From Cladorrhinum sp. PSN259 (lineage: Eukaryota > Ascomycota > Sordariomycetes > Sordariales > Podosporaceae), in the NCBI GenBank assembly GCA_033725935.1, contig MU867075.1:496001-560000 (forward strand): a DNA stretch of 64,000 bases, in the 5' to 3' direction. Below the pieces are notes generated by a model. It saw nothing but the letters and a program-made list of their open reading frames with translations. It searched no databases and had not been told where the DNA came from. The translations under genes and the position numbers were made by a program. Of the stretch, positions 24,658 to 34,869 are shown piece by piece. Numbering within the stretch: position 1 is the stretch's first letter; every line of letters begins with the position of its first letter.

Positions 24658-26265
24658 TTAAACCACAAGCTCTGGCGAGGCAGCAGCCTCCATATGATGC
24701 TCCTCCTCCCCTGACCCAGGCAGAACCGTCTCCTCTCCCGCGTTCTCGTCCACAAACTTTCTTTCGCTAACGTGCTCCTTTGGCCCATCTGCTGTCCACA
24801 CCTTGTCATGGAAGGCGCCCCGCTGGCCTTCTTCGTGCATGAAAGGACAGGCGCGGTTGGTGCAAGGTCGGAATTTACATGCCGTCTTGACGTGTGTAAA
24901 CTTGCAGTTTGGAATCTTGCACTCGCCGCCATTGCGGCAGGCAGGCATAGTAGGATGTCTGAATGGGCAGTGTGGGTTGGCACAGTTGGGGAAGAATTTG
25001 CAATCTTGTTCGCCCTGGTGTGCCATCTTTGTGGCTGGTGATGGATGACGACCAACGCACTTTCGGTTCTTGCAAGCCGCTCCGAAGGTGCAGACGTCCT
25101 TAATATCGACCGTAGTACCAGGGGGCGCCGCAGGGGACTGGTGTGCGAACTTGCAATCCTTATTTTGGCAACGGAGGTTGAATCTGCAAATAGTCTCATC
25201 AGGGCTAGGTGCCTCGCGCTTGTTGCCTCCCATTTCGACGTCGTCGCCCTGCGCAGTTGCTTCGCCTTGGGCCGTTTCTGGTGATTGTTGATGGGGCCCG
25301 TGACCATTGTGCTGCTGGTATCTGCCGCCACGCTGGAACTGGTTGGGCCTGCTCGCGCGGTCAAATAGCGACTTGCCACGACCGTGCCCATTCTGATTCT
25401 GCTGTTGCATAATGAGTTGTTGTTGCATCTGCTGGAGCATGCGGTTTTGTTGCTCCATCATTGCGAGGATGTCTGGGGACATATAGCCAGCGCCGTTCAT
25501 GGGGCCACCCATTTGGTTCATCGGGGGCATTCCATTCATGGGACCACCGTTCATAGGACCAATACCGGGCATTCCGCCCATGTTCACCAGTCCAGCAGCG
25601 ATGTTGTTAGCCCGCACATTGCCTGGACGAGGTTGTCTGCCTACGCCCATTCTTGGACCGTTGGGTGGACCTCTGCCGATTCCTGACTGGCCGCGAACTC
25701 GGTGAAGGACGTCAGGTCCTGCTGTTCGATCAAGAGCGCGGTTGATCTGACCCATCATGCGCTTCTCACGGCCGCCACGGATAGCGCCATTTCCATTCCT
25801 CATCGCCTTGGGCCCAGTGGGTCTGGAGTCTGTTAGTCTTCTGCACTTAAAGTGGGGGGAGTGACGGGTCACATACGCATTCAGCGCGTTCGCATCTGTC
25901 TCCATGCCTGTTTCGAAAGATCCCTCCATTGACTCGTCTCTCATCGTATCCATGCTGCTGTCGTCGCCACTGGCAGTTTGTGCGACTCCCGAGTTCAGCT
26001 CTGCGTTGATAGCGTTGATCTGTTCGAAAAGCCATCTTGCGAAGTTGTGAGGAGTTTCGTCCTCTGGCCCAAGACCAAGCAGGTCTGTAGCGATTTCCGA
26101 GGCAATTTCATCTTGTGATTTGCCGTTCGCGAGCATGAGGACGAAATATTCGGACATGGCGGTGCCTTCGCTGCCGGCGGCCCATCCTAGCTCTGCGATC
26201 TTACTCTGAATGGCCGTGTTAAGGGCATTCGCCAGAGGCGAGTTGAGCACGATCTCGACAGACAT
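24658..26265 (-). CDS. nab2: NAB2-like CCCH zinc finger poly(A) RNA-binding protein
   Basis: Two exons, 26265-25877 and 25822-24658, give 517 residues. The N-terminus (MSVEIVLNSPLANALNTAIQ, then LGWA..GTAMSEYFVLMLANGKSQDEIASEIATDLLGL) matches the helical PWI-like domain of NAB2, which docks the mRNP to the nuclear pore. A Met/Gly/Asn/Pro-rich middle follows, with a Gln-rich segment (QQNRMLQQMQQQL) and an RGG-like patch. Near the C-terminus stand five CCCH fingers: CRFNLRCQNKDCKFAH, CTFGAACKNRKCVGRH, CKFFPNCANPHCPFRH, CRNGGECKIPNCKFTH and CKFRPCTNRACPFMH. NAB2 binds poly(A) tails, limits their length and takes part in mRNA export. The 54-nt intron (GTATGT ... GACTAAC ... CCAG) is a multiple of three and free of stop codons. 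Splicing joins NALNA to PTGPKAMRN. Confidence 0.88.
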   Translation of the reverse strand: MSVEIVLNSPLANALNTAIQSKIAELGWAAGSEGTAMSEYFVLMLANGKSQDEIASEIATDLLGLGPEDETPHNFARWLFEQINAINAELNSGVAQTASGDDSSMDTMRDESMEGSFETGMETDANALNAYVTRHSPHFKCRRLTDSRPTGPKAMRNGNGAIRGGREKRMMGQINRALDRTAGPDVLHRVRGQSGIGRGPPNGPRMGVGRQPRPGNVRANNIAAGLVNMGGMPGIGPMNGGPMNGMPPMNQMGGPMNGAGYMSPDILAMMEQQNRMLQQMQQQLIMQQQNQNGHGRGKSLFDRASRPNQFQRGGRYQQHNGHGPHQQSPETAQGEATAQGDDVEMGGNKREAPSPDETICRFNLRCQNKDCKFAHQSPAAPPGTTVDIKDVCTFGAACKNRKCVGRHPSPATKMAHQGEQDCKFFPNCANPHCPFRHPTMPACRNGGECKIPNCKFTHVKTACKFRPCTNRACPFMHEEGQRGAFHDKVWTADGPKEHVSERKFVDENAGEETVLPGSGEEEHHMEAAASPELVV

Positions 26266-28464
26266 GTTGGGCGGTATCGGTTGGATGCCGAATTGTTGAA
26301 GGATGTGATTGTTCTGGCGCAGAAGCGGGTGATGAAGTGATGGGATTTCGCTCGGGCAAAACCCAGAAGATGTCAAAAAGGTAGTCGACCAACAAGGATC
26401 GCTCGAGCCAGACCGTAAACGCGAGCGCCGCTATGTGGGATCTCTTTGTGCGCGTCGACAGATAGGTCGCAAGACGGGAAATTGGAGATAAACCCGGTCG
26501 CAAGAATCGCTGATTTCGTGGATATGACTGTCCGTGGCAGATGGAATCGTTTCGGTGAGGAAGTGTGTTTTGGGAGGTTGTAATGGTTGGGAAGTTTTCA
26601 ATGATTCAACCGTGGAGCCGAACCTTGCGCGACCAAATCAAAGACAGCCTGGCCAGGTGGCTGGACTGGTGGGTCCATTAACGGGACTGCGTGGCTTGAC
26701 TAAGCACTGGATTTGTGGCTAGTGCCCCGTTTCTTGAGCTTTTAGTGGCGTCACGCGGGTCCCAGTGATCCGTCTCCTCCATTTTGCAGCGGAATGTGAC
26801 GCAGTCTTGGTCTCGAAATGTGTTGTCGTCCAGAAGTCGCCAGAACCAACCACGATTTGCTTTTTAATCAGGCTAGACTCACCTGTCTTGCTGCATCCAG
26901 GGACCGCAGATCTTTGCAACACAACAGATGACCATTGGGAACGCTACTACTGCGTGGTTTGCATTGGTAGTCCGTCTAAGATTTGTATTAGATGGAAATT
27001 CTCATTGAAATCTAGGCTCATCAATATCCGCATAAACGAACTGATGATGGGACGGCAGTTCCTATCCGCCGTCGCGTTGATAGGCCGTTGTGTTTGCCCC
27101 ACATCTGCCCCTCTTGGACAGCTACCTGGTATTAACAAGGCATAAGGGCTCTGACCTTTCATCAACAGATGTCATTTAAGGCAGCATAGCTCATGCTGCT
27201 CACGAGTCTCGGAGCCTCCATCAATTTCAATGCAACCTACACATCGGGACGGGGAGTTCTGAAGGGTTGCATTGCATGGGAGAGCTTCTTCAGCATGAGC
27301 TGGCTGAGCGAGAGCGAGAGATTGGTTCCGGGACGTTGAATGACGACAGCCGACTGCTGTCGCACAGCAGGATTCATCTCAGCTCAGGTGAGAATGCTGT
27401 TGAGATGGTCTCTCTCCGCCACCGCCTCCAAAACCCCCGAATACCTGAAAATAGCTCTGGAATGGTGATAGACACTCAAGGCCCTTCGTTCCCACAGAGA
27501 TCGCCCAGATGATCTTGTTTCGGTGGTTTAGCATACGGATGCGTACACTAACACAAATTCCGCCCACAAGCCCCCAAGTATGCAAAAAGATGTTAGCGGT
27601 AATATACCCCCCTTCCAAAGGGAGCTAAACTCAGTACCTGCTCAGTACCTGCACCTTGAATTTTATAAAGAGAAGCAAGATATTTTCAACTCCAACTTCA
27701 CGCCGGGTACCCATCAAGGCAACCTTGGTCGTCAACTGGGCCATCTGCATTCACAACGGCTCATTGCACCCACCAAAAGCTACTTGATCACCTACCTAGT
27801 CTGGTAACAGACGTAACGTTGCGCCACGCCCTAGCAGCCCAGCCCAGCAGCCAGCCATCTAGCAAAGATACGGATCAGCGATTACTTTCTCCATTGATGG
27901 ATGATCCCCTCCCCCCCCTAATAGGGAATACACCGATTGGGGCTCATCGTCAACACCCGAACCCACCAGAGTTGCAGGGCTGTGTATTCTGGGTTCCCAT
28001 CACCAGCCAGCCTCTTGAGATCCTCGGACTTTTACATCAGTAGCAACTGAGACCTTTTGTCCTAGCAAGACACAGCGGACCTTCCTCATTTTCACACAAT
28101 TCTCGCTGAGCTGTGGTGGTTCTCGTGCAACCATCCCCGACAACCTTGTCCTGGGTTTTTCCATTGGACTAGTAGTTCTGGTACCACCCCTGGACGGCCA
28201 ATCGACCTTCACCGGGGGCTGTGTCAATATACCCGAATGAACCCTTTTGGACCACAACCTTGCCGTTATATAAACATCCAAGCTCCCTTCACCTATATCC
28301 CCCTGCCTTGACCCATATTAAGCACTTCGTATGTGTTTGTCGTCCGGGAACCCCGTTATAATTAAGTACATAACTTATCCCGGGTGCCCTGTCGACTTTG
28401 GGTTTTTTTTTTACCCTCTTTCCCCTTCTCTCTTTCCGAGGCCGTGAGCCAGTCGACCGTCAAG
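26266..28464. other. divergent intergenic region, NAB2-like / GH20
   Basis: 2.2 kb between two start codons facing away from each other. It contains both promoters. The right end carries a TATA-like box and a CT-rich leader before the GH20 gene. No conserved reading frame is visible; open frames of up to 126 codons (26765-27145) have no recognisable motif. Confidence 0.55.
28267..28274 (+). promoter_or_regulatory. TATA-like box of the GH20 gene
   Basis: TATATAAA lies 191 bp upstream of the GH20 start codon, followed by a CT-rich leader. Position and sequence fit a fungal core promoter. No transcription start is mapped. Confidence 0.45.
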
Positions 28465-30350
28465 ATGTTTTCTCGCCTGTTTCCATTACTGTCCTTTCTC
28501 CTCATAACCCTCCACCCCGTCGCTGCAGTATGGCCTGCCCCTCAGAGCTACACAAAGGGAAACACCACCCTGTACTTGAATCAGAACATCAAAATCACGT
28601 ATAACGGTGCATTTGTATGCTGGTCTTCTTCCTCCTCCACCGATGGCTGCTGTCACGATGAAGAATTGAACAATGAAAATCTAATAAATCAACAGCTGTC
28701 ATATACTTATGGATACGTACCATCCACCTTCAGCAGCAAGGAAATTGTTCAGGCAGGCGTATCCAGGGCGCTATCCGGCATCTTTGAGAGCAAGTTCGTA
28801 CCATGGATGCTTCACAAGCCAAACTCCAAGTTCGAGCCGGACGTCTACCAAGGTCAAAACTGGCTCAAGACGCTCGAGATTACCCAGACGGCCGAGGATA
28901 AGCCCAGCGCCTTCAAACCGCTGGACAACGAGGTCGACGAGTCCTATAACCTAACTATTAGTACCCAAGGCGACGTCAAGCTGACTGCCGTATCGTCCAT
29001 TGGCATTCTTCGAGGCCTGGAGACCTTTACTCAACTCTTCTACCAGCACTCCACAGGCACTTTCTGGTACACCCCCTACGCCCCTGTTTCAATTCAGGAT
29101 GCGCCAAAGTTCCCCCACCGCGGAATTCTATTCGACACGGCACGCCACTTCTTCCCTGTTGATGACATCCTGCGCACCATCGATGCCATGGCCTGGAGCA
29201 AGCTTAACCGCTTGCACATCCACGTTACCGACTCGCAATCATGGCCATTGGTTATCCCCGCCCTTCCGGAACTTTCAGAAAAGGGCGCCCACCACCCTAG
29301 CGAAACTTACTCCCCCGCAGACATTGAGCGCATTCAAAAGTACGGCGTGGCCCGCGGCGTAGAGGTTTACTTTGAGATCGACATGCCAGGCCATATTGGC
29401 GTCGTCTCACTCTCCCACCCAGAGCTTATTGTTGCCTACAATGAGCAGCCATACTACTGGTGGTGCGCCCAACCTCCCTGCGGAGCGTTCAAGCTCAACA
29501 ATACCGCTGTGGATGACTTCTTGGAAAAACTCTTTGATGACCTGTTCCCGCGCCTCACACCTTACTCAGCTTACTTCCATACTGGAGGTGATGAGTTGAA
29601 CAAGAACGATTCGATGCTGGACGAGGGGATTCGGTCCAACCGGACCGAGGTGCTGCAGCCGCTTTTGCAAAAGTTTATTGACACGCAGCATTCCCGAGTG
29701 AGGAAGGCCAAGTTGACGCCTGTGGTGTGGGAGGAGATTCCGCTCGAGTGGAACGTGACGCTTGGAAAGGACACGGTTGTGCAGTCGTGGCTGGGCGACG
29801 AGTCGGTCAAGAAGTTGACGGGGATGGGACACAAGGTTATTGACAGTAATTATAATTTCTGGGTGAGTTTATCATACGGGCATGGTGTAAAAGTTGAGCA
29901 TAGCTGACTCGGATTTGATAGTATCTTGACTGTGGTCGCGGTCAGTGGCTGAGCTGGGAAAACGGAGCCGCTTTTGAGACTGGATATCCCTTCAACGACT
30001 GGTGCAATCCGGTCAAGAGCTGGCGGTTGATTTACTCACACGACCCCACCGCTGGGCTCACTGCGGAGGAGGCCAAGCTTGTGTTGGGAGGTGAGCTGGC
30101 TGTCTGGAGCGAGACGATCGATCCCATGAATTTGGATACGATCATCTGGCCTCGGGCGAGCGCTGCTGGCGAGGTCTTGTGGTCTGGCAGGATCGATCCC
30201 GCTACCGGTCAGAATAGGAGCCAGATTGATGCCACCCCTCGACTGAACGAGTTTAGGGAGAGATTGGTAAAGAGGGGCGTGAGGGCATCCCCGATCCAGA
30301 TGCAATTCTGTGTGCAGGGTGAGGCTTGGGAGTGTGAATACGCTATTTGA
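28465..30350 (+). CDS. secreted beta-N-acetylhexosaminidase (GH20)
   Basis: Two exons, 28465-29862 and 29922-30350 (59-nt GTGAGT intron), give 608 residues. The enzyme removes terminal GlcNAc or GalNAc from chitin oligomers and glycoconjugates; fungal forms are secreted. A signal peptide is evident (MFSRLFPLLSFLLITLHPVAA). The GH20 N-terminal domain (about 22-215) is followed by the barrel, which starts at KFPHRGILFDTARHF with NRLHIHVTDSQSWP and FEIDMPGH. The catalytic Asp-Glu pair is in HTGGDELN (Asp376, Glu377), used in substrate-assisted catalysis. Substrate-pocket tryptophans lie in VVQSWLGD, GQWLSWENG and LAVWSETID. Several N-x-S/T sites are present. The ATG at 28465 immediately precedes the signal peptide; an upstream in-frame open stretch lacks an ATG with good context. 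Length and motifs are normal for a filamentous ascomycete GH20 enzyme (NagA/Hex1 type). Confidence 0.95.
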
Positions 30351-30647
30351 GTGGGATAGGATTTGGAGGGACGTGGAAAGGGGTTCGGGGGGATCCCGAA
30401 GTCCGGGGGGTTTTCCGTCATGATGGTTTGGTCATTAATTACGCTGGCTCTTGCATTTTATTAAATGTACATAGTGTGACACCAAGGCAATACTGGCGTT
30501 TGAGATACCAAAGATGGAGCTAATTCTTGCCTTTTACCGTTCTCGATCAAGTGCTTGACATTTTGCACGGTTTTCTTTCACATTCGAATATCGTTTTATT
30601 TTAATTTTAATTCTTGGTCCTGTGCTAGGTTCGAAGTGCGGGGAAGT

Positions 30648-30685
30648 TGTTGTTGTTGTGGTGGTGGTGGTGGTGGTGGTGGTGG
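30648..30685 (+). repeat. (GTT)n(GTG)n trinucleotide repeat
   Basis: About four GTT units followed by nine GTG/GGT units, downstream of the GH20 stop codon in non-coding DNA. Confidence 0.9.
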
Positions 30686-32550
30686 CCATGAACCGAGAAG
30701 GATGACGGGAGAGGAAAGATGGAGAAAATCTCATGTGAAAACGGGACTTCCTTTACTCCAACTTACTCTCGGGTGTACCGCGCGCTGACTATATATGCAT
30801 TGGCATCATCAGATGACGTTTCTGCCTCTTTGATCAGATTCATGGAAATCCATTGGATGTCCCCTTTCTGGGTTACAACCTGGAAGACTGAGAAACCTTC
30901 CAAGAGACGTCCGTTAGGGTCTCGGGAACCGTTAGCGTATCGTGGAGGTGATTTATAGCGGGTGTTTAGCGTGCGGGTTAGCGCACGTAAGTGCTGCAGG
31001 GGAGAGATCCATTTCTTTTGCGGAGAAGTTTCCACATTCCGCCACCACTGGCATCGACGACAAAATGTTTCAATGTTCCATCAATTAGACAAAAAGAAGA
31101 GGAGAAGAAATTGTTCGCTGCGGTTACACAAATCACACGATCCCTCGTGTTCTTTACTTGTTCTACCATTACACAAACGCATGCGACAAGGCGTCACCGC
31201 CTCGAGGTGTGTCTCAAACCTCTTTGTGAAAGGGGGGCGAACGGGAACAAGTGGGCGGAACCGAAGAACCGCGCGCCTTTTTTTCAACGTGGCTTCCATG
31301 ATAAATCCCCCATAAGATCTTATCATGGTTTTTTTTTCTTCTTTTTTTTTTTCGTTCCTGTGTTTGTCACATCTCATGTCGTGTAAAAAGAGCTAATGAG
31401 CTGATTCCGGCTCGCCCAGGTAACGTCAAAACTTACCCAAATGGGACCGTTTGCAAAATGGCGTTCAAGATCTGTGGATCTCGCGAACGCAAAAACAGGG
31501 CCGTTATTTCCAGTTGACACTATCTTAAAGTGCTTAGGTCCCCACCTCCAAACCTGGGGGAGGCGTCCTTCCCCGCCTTTTAGTTTTGACGTCGACGGAC
31601 AACTGCCTCGGTACTGCCTTGTTCAGACTGTCGATTGAAGATCCAAGTGTGGGATTGCTACTCTGGAGCTCACAAGGAACGGGAGGATTCCGAAGGAAAC
31701 ACCTCGATAGCCTCCCGTCGAGAGGAACAAAGGACAAAGACCGAGAGCTGATACCATGATACAGACAGTCCTCTCAGTTACCGAGACTCACATAGACAAC
31801 TGTCTCTTTGTGGTCGACAGAGAAGCATCGCCTTGCGTCGTCCCGTTACTCTGCTTCTTAGCTGTGCTGATATTTCTGCTGCTGCTGCTTCTGCTTCTGC
31901 TGTGTCTGCTTCTGTCCCTTTTGGCAAGCGGCCGGTCGGGTTGATTCCGATCTGCTTTGTACCTGTGCCATGCGCGCTAAGCCATTTCTATCCTGGCCCA
32001 AGCACCCAAGGTCACCCTCCTTCCAGAGGCGAGCCTCAAGCGATCATGATCCCAGGACGGGAAGCTTTGGGGTGGAGTCGTATATGTCACAGACTACAAG
32101 AAGACGGCTTGGCGTGGAGTGTTTCCGTCGCTCATGTCACCGTCGCTTCGAGTGGTTGACAAACCAGAGCACACAGAGAGAAGAGAGAAATTTTGACAAG
32201 CCCCGAGTCTACGGGTTTCGGGTCAAAGAAGTTCATCATGTCCGTTCTTCCGTGTTGGAGAACCTACCATACCCCATGTCATGGCTCGAACTTGTCGTAG
32301 TGTAAAGGTAGGCCATGTCCCTGCTTTTTGGCCATGTATACAATACTGGTTCCTGCTGTCCCTGCTCCGTCCATATATCACAATTCTTCATACGGTCGTA
32401 CCCTTAGAAACTGCCGATTTACTTTGGTTACTCAACAGCTTTATTCACCCTACCCGGCCGTATATAGCAGCCGGGTTTTGCCCCTCCGGCCTAGGAACAA
32501 TCCTGGAAAGTCTGATAAACTTATTTTACGTTACTTGCAGAGGATTTCTC

Positions 32551-32559
32551 TATATAAAT
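32551..32559 (+). promoter_or_regulatory. TATA-like box of the P450 gene
   Basis: TATATAAAT stands 154 bp upstream of the P450 start codon, with a pyrimidine-rich leader (32603-32700) between them, a common arrangement in inducible fungal genes. Confidence 0.45.
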
Positions 32560-32712
32560 CTGTATATCGTATAAAGAGAGAGCGAGAGAAAGAGAGCCAA
32601 GACCACTTTTCTATCCCGTCACTTCGGGACCTCCTCTTTTTTTCTTCTCCCCTGGGTTAGGTGTTTTCTTTCTGCCCCCACTCCCTCCCTTTTTGTTACT
32701 TTCTGAGGCAAT

Positions 32713-34548
32713 ATGGGTTTGGTTGAGACACTCATCGAGAATGTCTCAGTCAGGTCTATCCTCGTTCTTGGGCCAGCCCTGCTGCTGAGTTGGATCTTGT
32801 ATGGAGTGGTACTCAAGCCAATATGGGAGGAGATCGCATTGGCGAGGATGCCTGGTGCGAGACCAACCAAGGTTCGCACTATTCTACCGTTCAGTGAGTA
32901 GGCCACATTTTTTATCTACACGCACAAGTGATTACAGGCTGACCGGGACTCATAGGCCTTGATTTCGTCTACCGGGCCATCACTTCCTCCAAGGCCTACA
33001 AGAACCTCGAGTTCTGGAGAGGCGTCTTTGCCCAATCCAAAGGGCTCGAGACTGTCGAAGTCCGCGTGGCAGGGCGCCGTACTGTTTTGACTATCGATCC
33101 TGAGAACATCAAAGCTATCCTTGCCACCCAGTTTGGCGACTATGGCAAAGGCGAGCCCTTTCACAACGAGTGGAAAGACTTTTTGGGCGATAGCATCTTC
33201 ACTACGGACGGTGGGCTCTGGCATGGCAGCCGACAGCTGATCCGTCCCCAGTTCATCAAGGACCGTGTCAGTGACCTCCACACCTTTGAGAGCCACATGA
33301 AGATTCTCTTCCGCGCCATTGCCAACGGCGGTGCCCTGAACGGCGAGGACCAGTTTGTCGACATGGAGGCAGGGAACGGAAAGCCCGTAGATATTAGTGA
33401 CCTCTTCTTCCGCTTCACTCTCGATGCAGCTACCGATTTCTTGTTGGGCAGCGACGTCAAGTCTTTAAGGTGTGTGTTGATGTGCCTTTTACCCCCGTTT
33501 TATGTATCCCGTTAACCCATAATATGCAGCACTCCACGACAGGCATTCGCAGAGGCATTCGCCGAAGTCCAACACGTCCAAAGTGTGATTGCCCGGGCCG
33601 GCCCTCTCAACCGCTTCGTCCCTCGCAAATCCTTCCGGAAGGGGATGAAGGTCATCAACAACTTCATCAACGGCTACATCGAAAAGACGCTCGCCCTCAG
33701 CCCCGAAGACCTAGCCAGCAAGGGCAAGTCGGACGCCGGATACACCTTTTTGCACGCTCTGGCCGGGTTCACCCGCGACCGTGAGGTTCTCCGCGACCAG
33801 CTCATTGCCGTTCTTTTGGCCGGACGAGACACCACCGCTTGCACTCTGTCTTGGACAATATACGAACTAGCCCGCCACCCGGAAGCAGTCGAGAAGCTCC
33901 GCGCCGAGATCCTGTCGGTTGTCGGACCGAACCGCGCACCGACGTACGAAGACCTCAAGGGGATGAAGTACCTCCAAAACGTCATGAACGAGACTCTCCG
34001 TCTTTATCCTGTCGTTCCGTTCAAGTAATAATATTCCCCTTTGCCCCCCCCCCTTTTTTTTTTTTTCTCTCTCCAACATTTTAGCTAACCACTGTTTGTT
34101 TTCCTTTTTTTTCCCCAGCGTCCGACTGGCACTAAAAGATACCACTCTGCCCCGCGGCGGCGGTCCCGACGGCTCACTCCCGGTAAAGGTGCTCAAAGAC
34201 ACCCCAATCGGCTATTCCACGCTCGTGATGCAGCGCCGACCGGATTTATACCCTCCAGTTTCGGCGCACTTCCCAGACGTGGACACCTTCTCCCCCGACA
34301 GGTGGTCCCACTGGCAGCCGAGACCGTGGCAGTACATCCCCTTCAACGGCGGACCGAGGATCTGCATCGGACAGCAGTTCGCCTTGACCGAGATGGCTTA
34401 CGTCCTGACGAGGCTGTTTCAGCGGTACGAGAGGGTTGATAACCTGATGACCGAGGTCGACGGGGGCAATCCAAAGTTGAGGGCCGAGGTCGTGTTGCAG
34501 CCTGGCGACGGGGTCAAGGTAGCTTTTTGGGAGGCTAGGAAGGTTTAG
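32713..34548 (+). CDS. cytochrome P450, CYP52-like (alkane/fatty-acid hydroxylase type)
   Basis: Four exons (32713-32893, 32956-33469, 33530-34024, 34119-34548) give 539 residues. An N-terminal membrane anchor (ILVLGPALLLSWILYGVVL) places it in the ER membrane. Helix I carries AGRDTTA (about 329-335) and helix K carries ETLR. The PERF-region motif is SPDRW, and the haem loop is FNGGPRICIGQQFA with the ligand Cys near 479. The combination LLAGRDTTACTLSW with FNGGPRICIGQQFALTEMAYVLTR is typical of the CYP52 clan, which hydroxylates the terminal carbon of alkanes or fatty acids with electrons from NADPH-P450 reductase. Intron 3 has a long C/T tract and a CTAAC branch point. Every splice site keeps phase. 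The substrate is inferred from the family; other CYP52-clan activities are possible. Confidence 0.92.
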
Positions 34549-34869
34549 ATGGAGGAGATTTTGAGATTTGTATATGGGATGTATACCTTTGTGATGAAAG
34601 CTTTTTTTTGATGATTTTTTTGCTGTATTACTTGGGTTTCGATGGAGGCCTTTTCGTTCGTGATATTAGGTGTGTGGGTTATGAGTATGGGTGGATTTTT
34701 GGAGAATTTATTGCCACTCTCCTTTTGTTAGTTGGTACTCATGCCTCTCAATTGTTCATATATACCCCCTGGTTATTTGTTCTCATATGATCCCAGCCTT
34801 TTCGTATCTGTATGACCTTTATGCAATTGATGTCCAAGCTACAACGCCGTTTGTAAGATACAAAGTTTA
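34549..34869. other. convergent 3' region, P450 / aminotransferase
   Basis: 321 bp between two stop codons facing each other. It is AT-rich and should hold both polyadenylation regions. No gene fits. Confidence 0.6.

Larger units (their letters stand above)
30351..32712. other. intergenic region between GH20 and P450 genes
   Basis: 2.36 kb between two genes read in the same direction. A (GTT)/(GTG) trinucleotide tract lies at 30648-30685 and there are several T runs. The last 160 bp contain a TATA-like box and a CT-rich leader for the P450. No credible gene is seen; short open frames at 31081-31386 lie on both strands of the same DNA. Confidence 0.55.

Noticed and set aside
25830..25876. Shorter alternative introns of 36 or 47 nt in the NAB2-like gene
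   Set aside because: 36 nt is below usual fungal intron size, and the 47-nt version breaks the frame; the 54-nt version keeps frame and places CTAAC at a normal distance from the acceptor.
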